NCBI RefSeq assembly: GCF_030463565.1
Contig: NC_134645.1
Location: 2,425,501-2,489,500, forward strand
Reading direction: 5' to 3'
Length of the DNA stretch: 64,000 nt
DNA from: Pelecanus crispus
Lineage: Eukaryota; Chordata; Aves; Pelecaniformes; Pelecanidae
The position numbers were made by a program, and so were the translations under genes. Positions 15,001 to 64,000 of the stretch are shown piece after piece. Below the pieces are notes generated by a model that saw only the letters and a list, made by a program, of their open reading frames with translations, had not been told where the DNA came from and did no database searches. Position 1 is the stretch's first letter. Each line of letters opens with the position of its first letter.

Positions 15001-16780
15001 CTCCAATAAACTAAAAATTAGGTGCATGGGTATACTTTAACTTTTTCAAATACCAGAACTCACACAGATAACACCTGGACTGCCTATCCTATAAATATCC
15101 TTAGGGCCTGAATATATATACAATAGTGAAACAAATACTGTGAAACGGTGCCAAAAAAAAAGAGGGGAGATTGAATTTTCTTTTTTTTTTTTTTTACCTG
15201 AAGATAAATAAATTTAAAAATGCAGTAACAGATCAACAATGGCATTCACCAATAAGAAGTCAGATACTTTCAAGATTTTGGAATTTCAGACTTCCTTATT
15301 ATTGTGCTATAGGTGTAAGTGCAGACAGAAGGACAGACAGCATTAGACAAATCAATCACAACAGTTAACAGAATTGCTTTCCTCTTGATCTTACATGCTT
15401 TTTTCAAGACTGTTTTCTCTGGAGGAAAATATTTACAAGTTGTGCTGTTACTATAATTTTGCATTTTGATGCCAGAGAGGAGTTAGGCTCGCCCCTTAAT
15501 GCAGGCTTCAGTTAGACTGATGAGATGCAATCCCGTAAAGCGTTTCTGGATTGACAAACTATGTTCAGATATAGGGCTACACCTGGACTGTAACTGTTCA
15601 ATATTTCTGTTCTAAAGACACACACAAAATGAGTCATTTATAAGCTTGATTTTATACTTAATGCATTAGGATAAGAAATAACTTTTAGGAGGCATTAATA
15701 AAGTAATATAAATTATATACTAGCATATTTTCCCATTGTGGGAAATGAAAAGATAATCTAGAATTATTTCACAAAAGAGAGATTGAAGAAAAGATATTTT
15801 GGGCTTAGTGATTTGCCGCATTATGCATATGAGTGGGACCTATTGGAGGTGAAAAGAATTGCGTACTGACATAAAGAATTCAGTGGTATGCAGAGACTGG
15901 AAAGGCTTGACAAAATTTGCTTGTCAGTATATATATAAAGCAATGAACCGAGGGTATGTCAAAATGTCTGATACAGTAACTTGTACAGAGAAGATGGAAA
16001 ATTAAGCAATAATAGCTCTTTTGTGAGTCAGACAGCAGAGCGTTTCCTGCTCCATCTTTTGTGTTATTAACAACAAAACCACTAACTCAAGTGTCCCCCC
16101 GACATCTAAGAACAGAACATAGTAATATTGGGCACTTTCATATGAGGTGACAAAATGCTTTTGGTTATAGTGGACAGAATTCCCTCATACTCATTACTCT
16201 AGCAATTTTTCTTGTAACTATGATGAAATGCTTTCAATTTTGTGCAAGCAATAAAAGGTGAAAAATAAGATTACCCGTGCTGAAAGAATAAGCGGATTTT
16301 TCTCAGCGTCAGAGCTGTGTTAGAGACATCTCAGCGGACCTCGACAGAGACAAGCATATTGCCAGCAGAAGCGAGGCGAGTCAGATGCTTTTGGCGTGTC
16401 CTATAACAGACCTACGTGCATACAAGCGTGTGATGCAAAGAACAGAATTGGTTTTGCACGATGACCTCTTTATCACGAGTAATCTCAGTATCAATAACGA
16501 TTAGAGAAATTGAGACTCTTAAGATTTCAAATTAATTCTACTAAGTGAGGTACACATTGTGAGCTCTCGGGTACGACGTGCAGAACACCCTGTGTCTTGA
16601 AATACATGCTACGCTTTTTGAGAAGGCACATCTGAATCTTAGATGCTCTCTGGTTTCCAAGCATACGTTTCTGTTACGGGTTTTTACCTACTTCATTCAG
16701 AGGAGGAGAAACATATAAAACCCCAGCATTTTCTGGTCTGAGCCCTGCCTGATTGCTTTCCCAGGTTTTCCAGTTTCCTT
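9071..16780. other. Intergenic DNA, nothing recognised
   Basis: AT-rich sequence without a convincing exon, RNA gene or full transposon. Minor items: a G-run microsatellite near 13,530 and a moderately CG-containing stretch at about 13,900-14,110 that includes AATAAA but shows no definable ends. Open frames here are short and look random. Confidence 0.45.
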
Positions 16781-17030
16781 TCACGTTGGGTGTTTGTTGC
16801 CTCTCTCGTGCACAGTTGTCGCCATCAGGGATTTGCCAGCACAGGGGTGCCGGGGCAGCGAGGGGATGTGGCTGCACGTCCTCCGTCCTCCCACTTCGCA
16901 CAGGCTTTTGACGTCCCTGCGGCCAGCGGGAAGGCACCCCTTACTTGCGGCCGTGCGCAAGGGGCACCACGCTTGGCGGGGGTGCTACGGGGAGAAGAGA
17001 TTACTGTGGTATACGTAAGGTGCAACACGC
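16781..17030. promoter_or_regulatory. Small CpG-rich patch upstream of CFAP36
   Basis: About 250 bp with clearly raised GC and many CpG dinucleotides (for example CTTGCGGCCGTGCGC) in otherwise AT-rich DNA, about 2 kb upstream of the CFAP36 start. Several frames are open on both strands, a common side effect of GC-rich sequence. It could be a minor promoter, an enhancer or a repeat fragment; no protein similarity is recognised. Confidence 0.3.
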
Positions 17031-17431
17031 TTCTCACAAAGCAACTTATTTTCTAAAGCCATTAATTGTTCAATGTTACAAGAAGCAGGCTTTAGAGAAA
17101 GCAGGACAGATTTTGGAAAAATAAGCAAGATATAAGCATTGGTTTTTTGCCAGTGCAAGCAGAGCTAGCATAACCTGACATAACGCAGAGCGACTGCTGG
17201 CAGCTACCGAGCAAGCTTAAAATGATGCTACCTACCTCTGTACAATAACTTATAGCCGATTGCGTATGCAAGAGGTGACCATACTTTACAATCATGTAAG
17301 CCTGAATTAGTAATTAAATTATGTGAACAATCAACTCCGAGGTAGCTGTTCTACAGTAGACAAGTAATACCTTCATACTACTAATGGTCTCAGACCACAA
17401 AACCGGCTGGAGAAATGGAAGCGCGCATGGC

Positions 17432-17992
17432 TGTGGTGGTTTAGTCCCAGCCAGCAACTCAGTACCACGCAGCCGCTCGCTCACTCCCCCTACCCTGATG
17501 GGATGGGGGAGAGAATCGGAGGAGTAAGAGTGAGAAACACTCCTGGGGTGAGATAAGAACAGGTTAATAATTGAAATAAAGTCAAATAATAATAATAACA
17601 ATATAATAATAATAGTAATAATAATATACAAAGCAAGTGATGCACAATGCAATTGCTCACCACCCGCCGACCGATACCCAGACAGTTCCCGAGCAGCGGT
17701 CGCTGCTCCCCGGCCAACCCCCCCAGTTTATATACTGAGCATGACGTCATATGGTATGGAATAGCCCTTTGGTCAGTTTGGATCAACTCTCCTGGCTGTG
17801 CCCCCTCCCAGTTTCTTGTGCGCCTGGCAGAGCATGGGAAGCTGAAAAAGTCCTTGACTAGCATAAGCAGTACTCAGCAACAACTAAAAACATCAGGGTG
17901 TTATCAACATTCTTCTCCTACTAAATCCAAAACACAGCACTGTGCCTGCTGCTAGGAAGAAAATTAACTCTATCCCAGCCGAAACCAGGACA
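17432..17992 (-). mobile_element. Solo LTR of avian endogenous retrovirus (ERVL-like), copy 1
   Basis: A 561-bp element that reads TGTCC...CCACA on the minus strand (5' TG, 3' CA) and is flanked by a perfect 5-bp target-site duplication ATGGC (17,427-17,431 and 17,993-17,997). A 5-bp duplication fits class III (ERVL-like) integration. In minus orientation it has a CRE palindrome TGACGTCA (17,742-17,749) just upstream of TATATAA (17,728-17,734), then a TTATTATTA-rich part. The usual ATTAAA poly(A) signal is changed to ATTAAC. No internal viral genes flank it, so it is a recombined solo LTR. Its promoter points away from CFAP36. Confidence 0.88.
17583..17632. repeat. (AAT)n-rich microsatellite inside LTR copy 1
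   Basis: An imperfect AAT/AATA repeat within the LTR downstream region. The homologous part of LTR copy 2 (about 37,363-37,412) has a similar but differently interrupted repeat, so it is part of the element and mutates quickly. Confidence 0.7.
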
Positions 17993-18939
17993 ATGGCGTA
18001 AAGGGAGTTAAAGGAAAAACTGAAGGCTTGCCAGCGCTGTATGTTATTAAAATGATTCGGTTACGCACAGCTGATCAGGTGTTTCTCTGCAGCGAAGAGA
18101 GCACAGAATTGTTACCTTTGAGATGAAAAGAAGTTGGTCTACACTTAGCATTGAATCTTTAAGCAGGTAAAATCTCATTGATGCCTACAAGTTTTTGTTG
18201 AGCAGCAAGAATAGAGCCTGATGTAACTCAGTGGAATGACCACTGCACCACTTGTTCCTTGCGTGCATTAAAACCCCCTCTAACAAGGACAGAGTTAAAA
18301 GAGGACAAACAGATTTGAGAGTGTTTCAGTTGGGTTTTTTTTTTACTTACCAGTAACACACACAAGTAAAGCAAGCAGTCATCCAATATTAGGAGGGAAA
18401 TAAATTGAAACATAAGGAAAAACTTTTAAGTCTTTCTGCAGTGTAACAGGTGAGGGCAATGAGAGAAATTACATCAATTTTAGTAGAGAAAAGGAACGTG
18501 TCCACAAATACCAGCCCTAAGAAAAAATACCCAAGCGATTAAGTTTGAGTGTAAATCTTCTTACATAGAGCCTTGTGAGTTCCTTCTTAATTCTTACCCC
18601 TTGGAGTGCTTGCAGAATTACTAAATTACGAGTTATGCTGGTTCCCCCGAAGGCCCGATGAGCGGTTTAAGTTCAGGCACCCGGCATTGGGGCACCAGGT
18701 CCAGCAGCCACCGAGGGGCCTGCACGCAACGCCACGGCGCTCCGTGCGTGACGGAGCAGCGTTAGCGAGACCTCTCCGCCGTCCGCGATCGTCCAGGAGC
18801 GGAATCCAAACGCCAGCTGGGACGCTGGGCCTGACGGAAGAGGGATTAAAAGACGCGGGCCCTCCGCCTTGCCCTTCCCGAGCGGCGGCCCGGCCTCCGC
18901 CGCCGCCGCCATGGCCGGGGCGGGGCGCGCGCCCCGTGA

Positions 18940-38368
<19,429 letters not shown>

Positions 38369-38840
38369 TTTTGAGCAGCTCATTGCAGAACCCAAGAGCA
38401 TAAGTATGTTTGTAGAATAAATTCTATAAATAATAATTGGAGTTGTTTTCCAATGTTACACTTAGTTTTATACAACTTTCAGACAAGCCACTCACTACAT
38501 TATATATAAATACTTAAAATTACACTGATATACACTAACAATTTATTTTCCAGAATGCTGGAAACTCACCGACTTTCACTGGAACGTGTTCATGGCGAGG
38601 CCATTTAACATCACTGCAGCATGCAGACGTTCCGAACTACTGGCCTCAGCCATTTCATGTTATATAGAACAAAAGCAGAGCTTGAGATCTGTTAAAATAA
38701 TTCCTACATGAACAGTTCTGAATGAGTTCATTTCTAACTTTTTTTTAATTTTAGAGAACTTTGTTCCTTTTATTAGACTGTTACAAACAAATTACTGTTT
38801 TTCAGCTGTGCAATGTAATAAAGTCTAATTTCACGAGGAA
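38369..38840 (+). other. CFAP36: CFAP36 3' UTR
   Basis: About 470 bp between the TAA and the best poly(A) signal. An earlier AATAAA lies at 38,416-38,421. The end is inferred from the signal; cleavage is not visible in sequence. Confidence 0.65.
38817..38822 (+). terminator. CFAP36: CFAP36 poly(A) signal AATAAA
   Basis: Canonical hexamer about 450 bp after the stop, followed by T-rich sequence. It is the likely main 3' end; AATAAA at 38,416 is an alternative. Confidence 0.65.
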
Positions 38841-39164
38841 GCGCAACTATGACCGTCTTACTTTTGAGAGTAACACAGCTTGAGGTCGAGAGGTTCACAT
38901 CTTAACTCTGGATTACATCTTTTTACATACTTTTGGGGCAGTTTATCAGTCCTTAAGTCCAATTTAGCTATAAATGCAACTGTAAGTGAAAAACAATTGC
39001 TTGAGTTGCAAAGCTAGGGCTGTCACGAGCAATCCAAAGTAGAAATCTTTGAAAAATCTTGTGTACTCGTTTGGCTTTGACAGACCTAAAATGAAGCGGG
39101 GAAGGGAGGTGGGTTGTAGCTGACTGCAACAGTAACTCGCGTTCAAAGAAACCACCCGACCAAT
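38841..39164. other. Short gap between the convergent 3' ends
   Basis: About 320 bp between the inferred ends of CFAP36 and PPP4R3B. Nothing recognisable is in it. Its size depends on the inferred poly(A) sites. Confidence 0.45.
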
Positions 39165-39182
39165 TCAAGTTCCATGTAACTT

Positions 39183-39188
39183 TTTATT
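39183..39188 (-). terminator. PPP4R3B: PPP4R3B distal poly(A) signal AATAAA
   Basis: Plus-strand TTTATT in a T-rich run, AATAAA on the gene strand. It is the most distal good candidate before the CFAP36 3' end. Confidence 0.45.
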
Positions 39189-41811
39189 AAAATAGCATTT
39201 ATAACTGATACATGTTGGCAGATGTTCTGTTCTTTTCCAAAAAAGAGTGGTAGCGGAAGGACCCCAGGCAGGGGCACGCGGCTGCCCGCAGGCAGCACCG
39301 ACCAGGGCAGGCTGGGGAACGGCATTGACAACAGCCCCAGACCAAAGCCAGTTAAAGAGTGCTGCGTGTCACCTTCTACAGGGATTTAAATTTTATTTTT
39401 TTGAAAACGGGACATCTAATGCCACTTTACACAGTCTTTTTCTAGTAACTATAAAAATTCATGACATTCTTGTTTTTGCTGTTTAAAAAACCCCCCTCCT
39501 GTTGGTCTGAACATATTTTTTTTTAAAGCTCCTGACAGTACTTCAGGGAAGAGCTGGGGCGGTGGGGAACGGAGCAGGAACTAACACGCTTCAGGCGGAG
39601 ACGCTCAGAGAACTTGTGGGTAGCTGTTAGTGGGGACAACTCGGGTCCGCAGCCCAGGCGACGCCGTTTTTCAGCCTCAGGTTAGCAAAGGCACACAGCA
39701 CGTCACCCTGGGAGGCGCGTGTGCGGCGCTGGAGGAAGTTAATCATCGTTACCGACAGAGAGAAAAGACTCATCGGGAAGAAAACCAGACGATCGGCGGC
39801 GGGAGAGCGAGCACACGGCGCCGAGACTGCAGCTACGCTTTACCAGCGAACACTTCCACGGATCCTCTGCGTCCGGAGCTGACGGGATGTTTCATTGCAC
39901 AGGTGAAAAAGAAAGGAGTCCCGTTCTCGGCTGCCCAGAGCCCACGAAGGGCAACGCCGCTGTCCCCGGGTCCACGCACAGGAACCGTCATCCGTCGGAA
40001 CGCTCGCGTCTAGCTTACGCGTCGCGAAGAACTCGCACGTTCCCTTTGGGATAGCATCTAGTGGTATAGAGTTACTTTTAAAACCGCACGGATAACTAAT
40101 CTTAAAAAATAGTCTAAAATGGCCACATTTAAAACTCTGGGTTAACTTACCGTGTACAACAAACCAAACCAAAGCAATAATTATGGAATTACAGGGTCAC
40201 TTTTTAATTCCTGAATTTTACAGTTCAGCATTAATATCACCACATGTATACAAATGGTGTAAAACAAGTACAGTGGTATTTTTAATACAAAATAAACTTC
40301 TGTTTTATGGAAAAAACTATACTTCATATCTACACAGACAGCCCATCTTTTTCCAAACAATAGCTAAAATTAAAATTAACTACAAAAAAAATCTCCAAAA
40401 CAGAGAAACTGCTTCAGTTTAAACTATTCCAGGAGAAATGGACCCATAACACATATTACAAGAGCGATCTATGCGGTGGATTGCAGCTGGTTTCATGTTT
40501 TAACATTTCTGACACATTGTTGTCGGGCAATCTCCTCTCACTTCATCATGATCTCAGATCACATACGGGCAAACTAACATTAAAATATTTACAGTTCACT
40601 CGCTGCTCTTGAAAATAAAACCTGGACCGTTTGCCTCTCTTGACTCGCCATCAACTCGCCTATTTTTGTCGCAGTTGGCTTACCTACTACGTGGAATGTG
40701 CTTTTGTTTTTTAAAAAAAAAGCAGCTTTCGGATTACACCTGGACTCAGGTGCTGCTTGTTGATTCTGCCTCAAAGACCAGTGTTCTGTCAGTAATAATT
40801 CCGTCTTGGTCCAAAGTGACTTTGGTGTTATAACGCCGCTAAATTCATCGCTATGAAAAACCTGTTAGTGTTTCCTCTCGCCACCTCAATTACGCAATTT
40901 GAACTCGCAAACGGGGAACTGGCTTGCTGCTCCGAGAAGAGACAGCTCGTTTAACGAGACAGAAAGCAACTCGAATTCGGGATCTTCCACAACGTGAAGC
41001 TGACAGCTATTCGGGGGTGCCGCGTACAGCACCGCTTGGACCCAAGCAGCTCCTGGAGATATTTTGGAAGCGATCGTTCCTTGGCATAGATATTACCGGC
41101 TGTCTAATCGAAAAAACAAGCAAACCCATCCATTTTGAATCCAGCTTTTCTCCTCTTGAAAAATACAAATTAAAACTTATTTTTAAACTGTTTTAAACAA
41201 CTCAACATGCACTATAACGGCAGCGTCCCTCCCTCCAACCACGAGAAATGCGATTTAATGGTAATAAATGGTCCCAAAATCTGGATTGTTCTTATGCAGA
41301 GTTAGTTCTCCCTTAAAATTTGTTTAAAAGAGGCATTGCCAAAAGAACACAACTGACAGCACCATTACAAAATTAAGATTACTGGGTTCAAAATTTAAGC
41401 TTTTTTTGTTTTTTTTTTTCTCTCCTAGTTCCGTTAAACACTGGGGAAACCCTGCAATATTTTTTAAAAAGTGTTTACCATACCTTTCCCTCCCCCTGCC
41501 CTCCCGACACCTGAGACTTTCCTTGCTGAGAAGCCATCATCCAGGTTCTGTGAATACTAACCCACTTTTTTTTTTTTTTTTAAAACATTTTTAATTTTTT
41601 TGACAGCCTGAATGGCAGACTCCTTCCTTACTAGAAAGATAAGTTCCTTGGAAGCTTTGTGTTTACAGAACTAACCCTTTCTAGCTGATATACTGAGTTT
41701 CTTTTGCTACTCCTTGTATTATCTTATGTACCCATGGGAGAAAGCTTTCTGAATCAGATTCTTTTTAGCTCTTAAAACAGTTGCAGCATTTGAAACCCCA
41801 TAATAAAAGTT

Positions 41812-41817
41812 TTTATT
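41812..41817 (-). terminator. PPP4R3B: PPP4R3B proximal poly(A) signal AATAAA
   Basis: AATAAA on the minus strand only about 18 bases after the stop codon. Use would give an extremely short 3' UTR; it may be fortuitous. Confidence 0.3.
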
Positions 41818-41835
41818 CCAAAGTTTTGGTTTCAT

Positions 41836-63712
<21,877 letters not shown>

Positions 63713-64000
63713 CTGAAAAAGGTATGAAGAGATATTGACTGAGTTTAACAAAATAAACATCTCCATGCATCTTACAGCAACCGCCCATGTGCCAGCCAAC
63801 ATATGCTCAGCTTAATCCGTATCTTCCAGAAAGTCCAGAACCACCTTCTTTAAACGTAATTCCCTAAAATAAACCAGGTAAGACGGAATTCAACATAAAT
63901 ATCCACTTTAAAATATATTTTTCTCTTCTAATTTAGACCAGAATTCTCTGTGGCACTGTTTTTCCTCCTGAAACCTGGTGCGACAACTAGCTTGTTTAAA
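63713..64000 (-). other. PPP4R3B: PPP4R3B intron upstream of exon w1, cut by window edge
   Basis: Intron sequence 5' of the first exon in the window. The exon(s) with the start codon must lie further right. Nothing else is seen here. Confidence 0.8.

Larger units (their letters stand above)
39165..41835 (-). other. PPP4R3B: PPP4R3B 3' UTR (long form, inferred)
   Basis: Sequence downstream of the stop with no other gene, ending near an AATAAA on the minus strand at 39,183-39,188. It contains two Pumilio-type TGTANATA motifs on the minus strand (40,586-40,593 and 40,327-40,334) and long A/T runs. Open frames at 39,630-40,013 (plus) and 39,840-40,172 (minus) show no similarity. A much shorter UTR ending after 41,812 is possible. 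Confidence 0.5.

Noticed and set aside
17490-17864. Open frames inside LTR copy 1 (and likewise 37,122-37,668 in copy 2)
   Set aside because: They lie in non-coding LTR sequence and run through the repeat and promoter parts; no viral protein is encoded.

Overview
This is a vertebrate nuclear window, almost certainly from a bird. The genes are split by GT-AG introns. The exons encode proteins that align closely with mammalian CFAP36 and PPP4R3B as I recall them. The interspersed repeats are avian: a CR1 3' tail and two solo LTRs of a common avian endogenous retrovirus family. There is no sign of prokaryotic genes, CRISPR or operons. Species cannot be fixed from the sequence.

Layout: 1 to about 18,600 is AT-rich intergenic DNA upstream of CFAP36, with no convincing exon. 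It holds a GC-rich block at 8,641-9,070, a small CpG-rich patch near 16,780-17,030 and a solo LTR at 17,432-17,992. A CpG island (about 18,640-19,480) carries the CFAP36 promoter and exon 1. CFAP36 (ciliary ARL3-binding BART-domain protein, formerly CCDC104) runs on the plus strand from 19,024 to 38,368 in ten coding exons whose phases all join, giving 359 codons. A second LTR of the same family sits in its last intron (37,210-37,776).

PPP4R3B (SMEK2, regulatory subunit 3B of protein phosphatase 4) lies tail-to-tail on the minus strand. Fifteen coding exons from 63,712 down to the stop at 41,836 are in the window and join in frame to about 771 residues. The N-terminal exon(s) lie beyond the right edge. 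The 3' UTR probably extends to about 39,170, only about 350 bp from the CFAP36 poly(A) signal. This neighbourhood (CFAP36 converging on PPP4R3B) is the same as on human 2p16.1. The two genes are not known to work together: one is ciliary, the other a nuclear and cytoplasmic phosphatase scaffold.

I found no new gene system. The best leads are regulatory and structural. They include a full-consensus RFX X-box just upstream of the CFAP36 start, a GC-AG intron in PPP4R3B and a 6-nt tandem acceptor in PPP4R3B. There is also an LTR with an intact CRE and TATA pointing away from the CFAP36 promoter, and a directly repeated LTR pair bracketing nine of the ten CFAP36 coding exons.
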